A stretch of DNA of 64,000 bases from Brevibacterium pigmentatum (lineage in GTDB: Bacteria > Actinomycetota > Actinomycetes > Actinomycetales > Brevibacteriaceae): NCBI RefSeq assembly GCF_011617465.1, contig NZ_CP050153.1, positions 1,302,001 through 1,366,000 of the forward strand, written 5' to 3'. The translations under genes and the position numbers were made by a program. The notes beneath the pieces were generated by a model. It did no database searches, was not told the DNA's origin, and saw nothing but the letters and a program-made list of their open reading frames with translations. Below, piece by piece: positions 48,988 through 56,646 of this stretch. The number at the start of each line of letters is the position of its first letter. The stretch's first letter is position 1.

Positions 48988-50409
48988 TCAGGTCTGGGGT
49001 GAGAGGGACCGAAAGCACACCTGCACACGGAACTCATTGCCGAACACCCCGATCGACGCTTCGCCGCCGAACATCTCGGTGCGCTCGCGGATGCCGACCA
49101 GACCGGATCCCGATCCGGTCGATCCCAACTGAGCGTCCTGCGGACCCCGGCGGTGACCGGCCGGTCCCGGTCCGTGATCGGGCGCGCCGGCACCGGCTTC
49201 TCTTCCCGGTCCCGGCGCATATCGTGGGCGCGGCGGAACACCGACTGGGCCTGGAGGGCTGGGCAGCGGATTGCTCACCGAGATCTGGATACCGCGGGCC
49301 GCCGAGACTGCGATGTCCACCGTCACCGGCAGATTCGGCGCATGTTTCATCGCGTTCGTCAGCGCCTCCTGAACAATGCGATAGGCTGCACGGTCGAGCG
49401 CAGGCGGGCACGAGTCCACGTCCTGGATGACGATGAGCGGACGGATGACCGTGCCGGTGGACGCCACGGAGGAGATGAGCTCGGGAATCGCAGCCATCGT
49501 CGCGCGGCTCGGAGGGGAAGAATTCTCCTGCCCCGGCTGCGGACCAGCCAGATCGCCGTTCCTCACACCACCCACCAGATGACGCAGATCCTCCAGTGAC
49601 GCGCGGGCTTCCTCCCGCAGGGCTGACGCCGTCGAAGCGACCTCGGGGTCGGTCTGTGCTCCGACCTCAAGGGCGCCGGTGTGCAGCGAGATCACCGATA
49701 GGCGGTGGGAGAGCGTGTCGTGAAGCTCGCGTGCCAAGAGCTCTCGTTCGGACTGCCGCGCGATCTCGGCCGTGAGCGACTCATTGCGCTGTGCTTGCCG
49801 TTCGGCGATCGACTCGACCGCTCTCATCCTCCGCGTCCGACGCAGAAGCGCGCCGACCCCCAGCGCCGTACACAATCCGATGACGCCGGCTGCGATCGTG
49901 ATGATTCTGATCGCCAGGTGCGAATCCTCCGGAGGGATGGTCGCCTCGAGTCCCGTGACCTGTGCCGGGTCGGGCAGGAAGAAGATGCTGAACGGATTGT
50001 GCTCCGGCGGTGCCAGACACATCCTCACCGTGGAGAACGCCATCAGTCCGGTACTCACCGCCGAGGCGATGATCGCCTGCCGTCGGGGTGCTCGGATGAC
50101 GAGGTGGAAGACTGCAATGAGGAGCATCAGCGCATCGCCCCACCCCGCTGTGAGCAGTGCTCCGGCGACGAAAGGCACCCAGGGCCATCTGTGTCGGAGG
50201 AAGACGAGTCCCCACACGAGGAACAGCAGCAGGACGGCCACGAGCCCCGTGTCGTTGAGTTCCCCGTCGGAGAAAGCCCAGGCGTTCGCGGTCAGCGCCA
50301 TCGACGAGGTGAAGAACCCGAAGAGATAGGCGATGACGCCGATGAGGATGCTGCCGGCGATGCGCACACCGCGCGGGATCCTGCGGCGAGGGACGGTTTG
50401 TTCTGACAC
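48988..50409 (-). CDS. Sensor histidine kinase, NarL-partner (HPK7) type
   Basis: The 473-residue membrane kinase has about five or six N-terminal helices (residues 15-190), without a large extracellular sensor. A HisKA_3 dimerisation region has phospho-acceptor His230 in ELLARELHDTLSHRLSVIS. A HATPase domain has the N-box EALTNAMKHAPN near 349-359 and the G-region GSGLVGIRERTEMFGG near 434-449. Between these boxes, residues 381-430 form a Pro/Gly/Arg-rich insert absent from typical members. TACGAT six bases before GTG 50409 suggests a leaderless start. It would phosphorylate the adjacent response regulator. The stimulus is unknown, perhaps membrane stress. Confidence 0.88.
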   Translation of the reverse strand: MSEQTVPRRRIPRGVRIAGSILIGVIAYLFGFFTSSMALTANAWAFSDGELNDTGLVAVLLLFLVWGLVFLRHRWPWVPFVAGALLTAGWGDALMLLIAVFHLVIRAPRRQAIIASAVSTGLMAFSTVRMCLAPPEHNPFSIFFLPDPAQVTGLEATIPPEDSHLAIRIITIAAGVIGLCTALGVGALLRRTRRMRAVESIAERQAQRNESLTAEIARQSERELLARELHDTLSHRLSVISLHTGALEVGAQTDPEVASTASALREEARASLEDLRHLVGGVRNGDLAGPQPGQENSSPPSRATMAAIPELISSVASTGTVIRPLIVIQDVDSCPPALDRAAYRIVQEALTNAMKHAPNLPVTVDIAVSAARGIQISVSNPLPSPPGPVGVPPRPRYAPGPGREAGAGAPDHGPGPAGHRRGPQDAQLGSTGSGSGLVGIRERTEMFGGEASIGVFGNEFRVQVCFRSLSPQT

Positions 50410-50568
50410 AAGAGAATCGTAACCGCGGGGGCTGACACGCGTAGTCCACCTTCCGGCTGGAGAAGGTCAACCGATCGGCTGGCGGGATCCAGCCCGATTG
50501 CGGACGCGCCGAGGCGCGGACGGGACGAAGCTGGAGCAGTCAGCCAGATCCAGCTTCGAAGGAGCGTC

Positions 50569-51369
50569 ATGTCCCATCCCCAGAATCCCCAGAACACCCC
50601 GCAGCCGCCGCAGTCTCCACAGCCCCAGCATCAGTGGTCCCCGCAGCACCAGCCCCCTCACAACGCCCAGCACCAGACCTCGCCGCAGAACTTTGGCCCC
50701 CAGCAGTGGGGACCGGCACAGAACGCACCGGCCTACGGGACCGGCGGCTACCCGCAGCAGCCCTACGGTCAGAAGCCGCCGAAACAGAAGAAACCGCTGC
50801 TCAAACGCTGGTGGTTCTGGCTGCTCGTCGTCATCGTCGTCATCGCAATTGCCAGCGCGCTCGGCGGCGGGGGAGAGGACACCGGCACCTCGGAGAGCGG
50901 CTCGTCCGACGCCCAGCAGTCGGGCGAGTCCGCGGAGAAGGAGGCTGCGGACAAGCCTGCGGAGGAAGCATCGTATGGAATCGGAGACACCGTGGCCGCC
51001 GATGACTGGGAGATCACCGTCGCCAAGGTCGAAGACGGAGTCTCACAGGTCGGCGACGAATTCCTCAACGCCAAGGCACAGGGACAGTTCGTCCAGATCG
51101 AACTGTCGGTGAAGAACACCGGATCGGATCCGAACTTCTTCTTCGAAGACGACATCAAACTCGGTGATGAGTCCGGCAACACCTACTCTGCGGACTCAGA
51201 AGCCGGTATCTATGCGGCCGAGAACAACATCCTCTTCCTCGAAGAGATCAACCCCGGAAACACCGCCGAGGGTGTCCTCGTCTTCGACGTGCCCGAAGAC
51301 GCCGACCCGAACAAGCTGACCTTCGCCGGCGGACTGTTCTCCGACCCGGTGGAGATCTCCTTGAAGTGA
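50569..51369 (+). CDS. DUF4352-type membrane-anchored protein with Pro/Gln-rich N-terminus
   Basis: This 266-residue protein has an about 75-residue Pro/Gln/His/Gly/Tyr-rich low-complexity N-terminus (NPQNTPQPPQSPQPQ...). A basic stretch KPPKQKKPLLKR and one transmembrane helix (WWFWLLVVIVVIAIASAL) follow, then a Ser/Glu/Asp-rich linker. The extracellular immunoglobulin-like DUF4352 (telokin-like) domain starts near GIGDTVAADDWEITVAKVE, with FVQIELSVKNTGSDP in its core. The arrangement is common in actinobacteria, and its function is unknown. AAGGAGCGTC precedes ATG 50569. It is divergent from the sensor kinase, so it might be a target of that system. Confidence 0.82.
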   Translation: MSHPQNPQNTPQPPQSPQPQHQWSPQHQPPHNAQHQTSPQNFGPQQWGPAQNAPAYGTGGYPQQPYGQKPPKQKKPLLKRWWFWLLVVIVVIAIASALGGGGEDTGTSESGSSDAQQSGESAEKEAADKPAEEASYGIGDTVAADDWEITVAKVEDGVSQVGDEFLNAKAQGQFVQIELSVKNTGSDPNFFFEDDIKLGDESGNTYSADSEAGIYAAENNILFLEEINPGNTAEGVLVFDVPEDADPNKLTFAGGLFSDPVEISLK

Positions 51370-51371
51370 CC

Positions 51372-52160
51372 TCACCGGTGCAGCTGTTCCGCCCGGGCGA
51401 TGATCGACCGGGCGGCGCTGACCGTCTGCCCGAGGAATCCGCGCCCGAACAGACGGATATGAGCGAGCAGAGCGAAGAAGCTGTGCGCCGGCAGGTCATC
51501 CCGCCAGCCGTCCGGCATCGGGTGGGCCTGTTCGTAGCCGGAGAAGATCTCCTCGAGAAACGGGGCACCGAAAAGGGCGAGCAACGCGAGGTCTTCCAGT
51601 CGGTGACCGCCGTGGGCGGCCGGATCGATGAGCGTCACCCCGGTCGGTGTCCACATGAGGTTGCCCGCCCACAGATCACCGTGGATGCGTGCCGGTGCTT
51701 CCTCGCCTTCGCCGCAGATCCCGGCGAAGGCGCCGGATGAGATCGCATCGATCGCCGAGGCGACCGTGGCCCGATCCGCGCCTGTGAGGTCCCCGGCAAC
51801 CGCCGTGACCAACGGGCGGAGGCGCTGCTCGACCCAGTACTCGGTGAAGTCGCTGACAGACTCGGCGGGCACCTCGAAGGGATTGTCGAGGGGGCCGAAG
51901 AATGACTGTGGTGCCGGTGCCCATCCGAAACCGGGAGCACCCGCATCGTGGAGCCGAGCGAGGTCGCGACCGAAGGAGGCGGCCGCCTCGGCGGTGGGAC
52001 CGGTCTCTCCGAGGCGGCGCAGCCGCAGGAAATCCGCACCATGTTCGACGACGTCGACGACCGGGACCACACCCGGTTCGGCCAGCCATCTCAGCCCAGC
52101 GGCCTCGGCGGCGAAGAACCCGTCCGGGGCGGACTTCCGCAGTTTGAGGAAATCAGTCAT
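51372..52160 (-). CDS. Fructosamine kinase / ketosamine-3-kinase-like protein
   Basis: This 262-residue kinase-fold protein is similar to fructosamine-3-kinase and the bacterial YniA family, which phosphorylate Amadori sugar adducts so they fall off proteins. The catalytic loop is ARIHGDLWAGNLMW (HGDLWxGN is characteristic), followed by metal-binding LIDPAAHGGHRLEDLA. The N-lobe begins FFAAEAAGLRWLAEPG, the usual place for the family's E-x-GL motif. The start is ATG 52160, six bases after a TACCCT -10 box. The frame is open another 86 codons but reads through the promoter. It is convergent with the DUF4352 gene (2-base gap). Confidence 0.85.
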   Translation of the reverse strand: MTDFLKLRKSAPDGFFAAEAAGLRWLAEPGVVPVVDVVEHGADFLRLRRLGETGPTAEAAASFGRDLARLHDAGAPGFGWAPAPQSFFGPLDNPFEVPAESVSDFTEYWVEQRLRPLVTAVAGDLTGADRATVASAIDAISSGAFAGICGEGEEAPARIHGDLWAGNLMWTPTGVTLIDPAAHGGHRLEDLALLALFGAPFLEEIFSGYEQAHPMPDGWRDDLPAHSFFALLAHIRLFGRGFLGQTVSAARSIIARAEQLHR

Positions 52161-52248
52161 GGCCACAGGGTAGTGGTCCGGTCGTCGGCTATCAGCCTGA
52201 TCACGGTCACGGGCGTCGCCTGGGTCCGCTGCGGGGCAGGGGCACCTG

Positions 52249-52254
52249 TACGAT
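52249..52254 (+). promoter_or_regulatory. Leaderless -10 box of the pterin-like gene cluster
   Basis: TACGAT at 52249-52254 followed by six bases and ATG 52261 fits a leaderless promoter for the plus-strand cluster. The divergent fructosamine-kinase gene has a similar box (TACCCT, minus strand at 52167-52172). A 100-base region therefore holds both promoters. Confidence 0.4.
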
Positions 52255-52260
52255 CGAAGC

Positions 52261-53274
52261 ATGGCTTGGCAGTACTGGACGGAAGCCGCCCGGCAAGGGG
52301 GCTGGCGTGAAGTGCCCACCCCGCACGCGAACCCCGACTCAGAGAGCGAGCTGCGGATCACCACAACCGCCTCGGCGGTGTCGAAAGGCACCGAATCACT
52401 CGTCCACACCGGCCGCATCCCCGCCCGCGTCGAAGACCTGATGAGGGCTCCTAACCAGCTCGGGGACTTCCCGTTCCCGGTGTCGTACGGCTACCTCGGC
52501 GTCGGTGTCGTCGACGAAGGACCGCGCGAGTGGATCGGCGCTCGGGTCTTCGGCCTGCTGCCCCATCACTCCCACCACATTGTGACCACCGAGGATGTCC
52601 ACCTCATTCCCGATGACATCGATGACCACCGAGCGCTGTTGGCCGGCGCCGTCGAAACCGGTCTCAACATCCTCTGGCAGCAGCCGCCGCGCTTCGCCGA
52701 CCGCGTCGCCGTCATCGGAGCGGGCATGATCGGCACATCCACCGCGCTGCTGGCCTCCCGGATGCCGCTCGACCGGCTCGAAATCGTCGAGACCGATCCA
52801 GACAGGCGCACACTGCTCACTGACCTCGGCCTTACCGCGGTCGCACCGGACGACGCCTCCTCCGACTGCGACCTCGTCATCCACACCTCCGGGAACCAGG
52901 CCGGACTGGCCCGCGGACTCGAGATCACCGGCGACGACGGCACCGTGATCGAAGCATCCTGGTACGGCAGCGACAGCCCCAGCGTGCCGCTCGGCGCAGA
53001 CTTTCACGCCCGCCGGCTGAGCATCATCGCCTCACAGGTCGGCGAGGTCGCCGCCGGACATCGAGCACGCCGCACCCGCGCCCAACGGATGCGCGCGGCC
53101 CTGACAGCCTTGAACGATGACCGCTTCGATGCCCTGATCACCGGAGTCTCCGACTGGACGGAGCTGCCGACGATCATTGACGAACTCAGCGGCGGCAGTG
53201 ACGGTGACGGCAGCGGCCTCGCCCGCACCGCACTCTGTCATGTCATCGACTTTACGGGCGCCCACACCCGCTGA
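52261..53274 (+). CDS. MDR-family oxidoreductase (BchC-like), first gene of the pterin-fold cluster
   Basis: This 337-residue medium-chain dehydrogenase/reductase lacks the usual zinc cysteines. The N-terminal half has TTASAVSKGTESLVHTGRIP and FPVSYGYLGVGVVDEGP, resembling the BchC/zinc-independent branch. The Rossmann motif VAVIGAGMIGTSTALLASR is near residue 158, followed by an acidic residue (IVETD) suggesting NAD(H). The C-terminus is a short helical segment with GGSDGDGSG. It is the promoter-proximal member of a five-gene plus-strand cluster and precedes the PTPS-fold gene by 94 bases. It presumably oxidises or reduces a sugar or side-chain alcohol, but the substrate is unknown. Confidence 0.78.
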   Translation: MAWQYWTEAARQGGWREVPTPHANPDSESELRITTTASAVSKGTESLVHTGRIPARVEDLMRAPNQLGDFPFPVSYGYLGVGVVDEGPREWIGARVFGLLPHHSHHIVTTEDVHLIPDDIDDHRALLAGAVETGLNILWQQPPRFADRVAVIGAGMIGTSTALLASRMPLDRLEIVETDPDRRTLLTDLGLTAVAPDDASSDCDLVIHTSGNQAGLARGLEITGDDGTVIEASWYGSDSPSVPLGADFHARRLSIIASQVGEVAAGHRARRTRAQRMRAALTALNDDRFDALITGVSDWTELPTIIDELSGGSDGDGSGLARTALCHVIDFTGAHTR

Positions 53275-53368
53275 CCGATTCCCGGTCACTGCAGAAGCGT
53301 TGAACCGCACGCATCCGCAGCCCGGCGGCGAAGAACCCAACCGATACCCCGAGAGGAAAGAGAAGACG

Positions 53369-53752
53369 ATGTTCGGACTCACCGTCAACGACCATGTGAT
53401 GATCGCCCACAGCCTGCCCGACGAATTCTTCGGACCCGCCCAAGGTGTCCACGGCGCCACTCTCGAAGTCTCGGCGACTTTCACCCGCCCGAGCCTGGAC
53501 GAGCATTCCGTCGTCCTCGACATCGGTGAGGCTATGACCCTGCTCGACGCGGCTCTGACCCCTCTGCGCTACGCGAACCTCGACGAACACCCGGACTTCA
53601 CCGGGAAGCTGAGCACGACCGAAGCCGTTGCCGAATATATCGGACAACGCCTGGCCGGATCACTGGCGGACCGCCCCGAGATCGGCATCAGCATCGAACT
53701 GCGGGAGAATCCGCGCGCAGCGATCACGTACACCGTCCCGGAGCGGGCGTGA
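53369..53752 (+). CDS. PTPS/QueD-fold protein with degenerate active site
   Basis: This 127-residue T-fold protein resembles 6-pyruvoyltetrahydropterin synthase / 6-carboxytetrahydropterin synthase. Conserved landmarks are MIAHSLP (first zinc-type His), GVHGATLEV, YANLDEHPDF, LSTTEAVAEYI and the pterin-anchoring glutamate in SIELRENP. The family's HGH zinc motif is HGA here, and the nucleophilic cysteine before it is missing (GPAQGVHG). Metal binding and canonical catalysis are therefore unlikely, though pterin binding may survive. From memory, the Streptomyces coelicolor homologue SCO6650 was described with the same losses. GAGAGGAAAG precedes ATG 53369. The stop overlaps the next start (GTGA). 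Confidence 0.8.
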   Translation: MFGLTVNDHVMIAHSLPDEFFGPAQGVHGATLEVSATFTRPSLDEHSVVLDIGEAMTLLDAALTPLRYANLDEHPDFTGKLSTTEAVAEYIGQRLAGSLADRPEIGISIELRENPRAAITYTVPERA

Positions 53753-54885
53753 GCCTTCACCTCATCGAACCCGACCTCGGCCGCATCAGCGGGGGAGCGG
53801 CATTCAACCGCGCACTCGCCGAGGCGGCCGGATCCCAGATCGTGCTCCATTCGGTGCCCGGTTACTGGGCTGAACCGGGACCAGCCGAGTCAGTGGCCGT
53901 GCATGATCTCCTGGCCGCAGTGGCCGGACCCGTCCTCCTCGACGGGCTCATCGCCACTGCACTGCCCGAGGTGATGACCGATCCTGGAGACGCGAACCGC
54001 ACCGAGCAGGGTTCGCCCATCCCTCTCATCCATTGCCTGGCAGACGCTGACGACAATGCGGGCCGTGACCGCGAACGGCAGGTCATCAGCGCCGTACCCG
54101 CCGTCATCACCACGAGCCGGTTCACCGCCGCGGGCTTGGAATCCCGGTACGGGATCCGCGCCGAGGCTGCCGTGCCCGGGAACCCGGCACGCCCACAGAG
54201 CTCAGGCGGTGGAGGAGCGCATTTCGTGTGCATCGGCGCCATCGAGGAGAACAAAGGACAGCTGCTCATCGCCGAAGCACTGACAGAACTGATGGCGACG
54301 GAGACAGCACGACCCGACGCCTGCGTGCAGGAAGCAGCACTGGATGAGGTAGCCGCGGAAGAGTCGTTGCGGGTCACCTTCGCCGGCCCGATAGTCGACG
54401 CAGAATACGGTCGTCGGCTGCAGTCGGCATGCAACGACCTGCCCGCGGGCAGAGCCGACATCGTCGGAGAACTCAGTCCCACCGAGATCGACGCCTTGTA
54501 CAGCAACGCCGACCTGCTGCTTCTGCCCTCACGCTCGGAGGCTTATGGGATGGTCGTCGCCGAGGCAGCCGCCGCCGGAATCCCCGCCTTCGTCACCGCC
54601 GGAACCGGAGCCGAAGAGCCCCTGGGAGCCGGACTCGGCCTGCCCCGCACCGTCGGCGCGTGGACACATGCGCTGCACCGCTGGGTGGCCGACGACGAGT
54701 TCCGCACCGAACTGACCGAATCGGCCCGCCGGAATCGTCTCCACGTCAAACGTTCCTGGACCGACACCGCCGCCGAAGTTCTGCGCGTCACCGCCGAGCA
54801 CACGCGTCCGATCGCGCCACCTGCCTCGGCAGAACAGCACGGACCGCCCGCAGCGGCGGACAGAAAACAGAGGAGCACCTCGTGA
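53749..54885 (+). CDS. Glycosyltransferase, GT4 family
   Basis: This 378-residue GT-B retaining glycosyltransferase has an acceptor domain beginning HLIEPDLGRISGGAAFNRAL. The donor domain is introduced by FVCIGAIEENKGQLLIAEAL near residue 160. The signature E-x7-E (Glu264 to Glu272 in EAYGMVVAEA) lies within LLLPSRSEAYG. It uses an NDP-sugar; acceptor and sugar are unknown. GTG 53749 overlaps the stop of the PTPS-fold gene, and its own stop overlaps the methyltransferase start, both as GTGA. The three are thus translationally coupled and likely act on one product. Confidence 0.85.
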   Translation: MSLHLIEPDLGRISGGAAFNRALAEAAGSQIVLHSVPGYWAEPGPAESVAVHDLLAAVAGPVLLDGLIATALPEVMTDPGDANRTEQGSPIPLIHCLADADDNAGRDRERQVISAVPAVITTSRFTAAGLESRYGIRAEAAVPGNPARPQSSGGGGAHFVCIGAIEENKGQLLIAEALTELMATETARPDACVQEAALDEVAAEESLRVTFAGPIVDAEYGRRLQSACNDLPAGRADIVGELSPTEIDALYSNADLLLLPSRSEAYGMVVAEAAAAGIPAFVTAGTGAEEPLGAGLGLPRTVGAWTHALHRWVADDEFRTELTESARRNRLHVKRSWTDTAAEVLRVTAEHTRPIAPPASAEQHGPPAAADRKQRSTS

Positions 54886-55775
54886 CTGCGGCCGAACCCG
54901 ACTGGCTGGACCTGCGCCGCCCCGCCGATGACGAAGCACGCCAGGAGTCGCTGCATCTGCTCGATGATGCAGTTGCCCGACTGCGGGATGGAACAGAGTC
55001 GAACTCGAAGTCACTTTTGGCCATCGACATCGGAGCCGGCACCGGCAACTCCGCACTGTGGTTCGACGCTGCTCTGCGCGCTCGCCTGCCCGACTGGCAG
55101 ATCAACTGGATCCTCCTTGACTCCGACCAAGCTTCCCTCGGTCTGGCGGCAAAGGCCCTTCCTCATGCCCGGACAATCTGTGCCCCGATCGACGCCCTCC
55201 CGACCCTCAGCACCGAGCTGCTCACTACTTCGGAATTCCAGGGATCGAAGCTCCTGCTCACCTGCAGCGCCCTCCTCGACGTCCTCACCGAAACAGACCT
55301 CACCGCCGTCGTTCGCTCTCTGGCTGACCACGACGGCCTCGGACTGTTCCTGCTCAGCATCGTCGGCGGGTGGGAGCTCGATCCGGCCCATCCACATGAC
55401 GCAGCTATCGATGCAGCCTTCACTGCCCATCAGCACCGTGACGGCAGGCTCGGCCACCACGCACCCGATCGCCTCATCAGCCTCGCCCGCAGACACGGAC
55501 TCACCGCACTCGACGGCCCCAGCCCCTGGCGTCTCGCGGCCCCAGACGACCGAACCTTCCTCAGCAGGTTCCTCTCCGAACGTCTTGACGCAGCTGTTGA
55601 GGAGGACCCTGCGCTCGCCTCGGCTGCACGGGACTGGTGGACGCAGCGGCGGGCACAGCTGGACTCGGGACTGCGCGTCAGGGTTGACCATCTCGATGTG
55701 CTCATCGACGCCACCGACCGCGGACGACATACCTCAACTGTTCGTGCGACCACCCCACCGACCGGACAGAAGTGA
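54882..55775 (+). CDS. Class I SAM-dependent methyltransferase
   Basis: The 297-residue protein has the SAM motif AIDIGAGTGNSALWF (Asp49 to Gly55). Motif II is WILLDSDQASL (Asp near 82), and LLTCSALLDVLTE holds the region of motif IV. The frame is open far upstream, but that lies inside the glycosyltransferase gene. GTG 54882, overlapping its stop (GTGA), is the start. The C-terminal half (LISLARRHGLTALDGPSPWRLA) is unusual, and I cannot match it to a named subfamily. By context it methylates the cluster's glycosylated product or its precursor. Confidence 0.82.
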   Translation: MTAAEPDWLDLRRPADDEARQESLHLLDDAVARLRDGTESNSKSLLAIDIGAGTGNSALWFDAALRARLPDWQINWILLDSDQASLGLAAKALPHARTICAPIDALPTLSTELLTTSEFQGSKLLLTCSALLDVLTETDLTAVVRSLADHDGLGLFLLSIVGGWELDPAHPHDAAIDAAFTAHQHRDGRLGHHAPDRLISLARRHGLTALDGPSPWRLAAPDDRTFLSRFLSERLDAAVEEDPALASAARDWWTQRRAQLDSGLRVRVDHLDVLIDATDRGRHTSTVRATTPPTGQK

Positions 55776-55776
55776 C

Positions 55777-56646
55777 ATGACCTGGGCGAAGAGGGCTCTC
55801 ATGCTCGCCATCACCGTCGCACTGCTGGCACTGACGGTGAGAGTCGTCGGCGCTCAAGCACTCGTCGACGGATGGCAGGTCCTCAACGTCTGGACAGTAC
55901 TGACCGCCCTCGCCTGCGGGTTCATCATGACCGGCGCCCAAGCGCTGCGGTGGACGCTGCTGCTCGCACACAGAGGCACCGCCATCACGTGGTCACGGGC
56001 GCTCGCCGACTGCTATTCCTCGTCACTGCTCAATATGGTGCTGCCCGGCGGACTCGGCGGTGATGCCGCCCGAGTGGCCGTCTACCGGCACACCGGGCCG
56101 AAGAAGTGGCTGTCACCGCTGGCTGCCGTCGGCGCCGAACGACTGAGCACGACGACGCTGCTCTTCGCCACCGCCGCCCTCTGTCTCATCGACGTCTCCG
56201 GCCGACTGGCACTCATTGCCGCAGCCGTCTCCGTGGCCACTCTGGTCATCTCCGTGTGGGGAATGCGCGGAATGGACTGGCAGCGCACTTTCTCCATCTG
56301 GGCATCCTCGGCCCTGGGAATGGCGGCTCTCTTCGTGCTCTTCCTCATCGCCATGGCGGCGCTCGGTGGCCCTGTCGTGCCGGTGCTCGCGGTCGTCGGA
56401 CTCGCGGCGATGAGCATCCCGATCGGCGTCGGCGGATGGGGAGTGCGCGAAATCAGCGTCAGCCTCATCGCAGCCGGAATCTCCGTGTCGATGGATACTG
56501 CAGTGACGGCCTCGACCGGCTACGGCCTGCTTGCGGTGATTTCCACGCTGCCGGGTATCGTCACTGTGTGGGCTGCGGGGACTCGACGGAAGCAGGTTCC
56601 TGCACGCTCGGACTCGGCTGCGAATGAGCAGCCGCAGCCGGACTGA
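55777..56646 (+). CDS. Flippase-like membrane protein (LPG synthase TM-region family)
   Basis: This 289-residue polytopic protein with about eight helices belongs to the family of the lysylphosphatidylglycerol-synthase transmembrane region (GtrA/AglD-like putative flippases). Visible hallmarks are ALRWTLLLAHRG, SSSLLNMVLPGGLGGDAARVAVYRHTG, and VGGWGVREISVSLIAAG. The soluble aminoacyl-transferase domain of MprF is absent. It starts one base after the methyltransferase stop, so it is the last gene of the plus-strand cluster. It probably moves a lipid-linked product across the membrane. Its 3' end overlaps the convergent GTP cyclohydrolase-RibD gene by 86 bases. Confidence 0.82.
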   Translation: MTWAKRALMLAITVALLALTVRVVGAQALVDGWQVLNVWTVLTALACGFIMTGAQALRWTLLLAHRGTAITWSRALADCYSSSLLNMVLPGGLGGDAARVAVYRHTGPKKWLSPLAAVGAERLSTTTLLFATAALCLIDVSGRLALIAAAVSVATLVISVWGMRGMDWQRTFSIWASSALGMAALFVLFLIAMAALGGPVVPVLAVVGLAAMSIPIGVGGWGVREISVSLIAAGISVSMDTAVTASTGYGLLAVISTLPGIVTVWAAGTRRKQVPARSDSAANEQPQPD

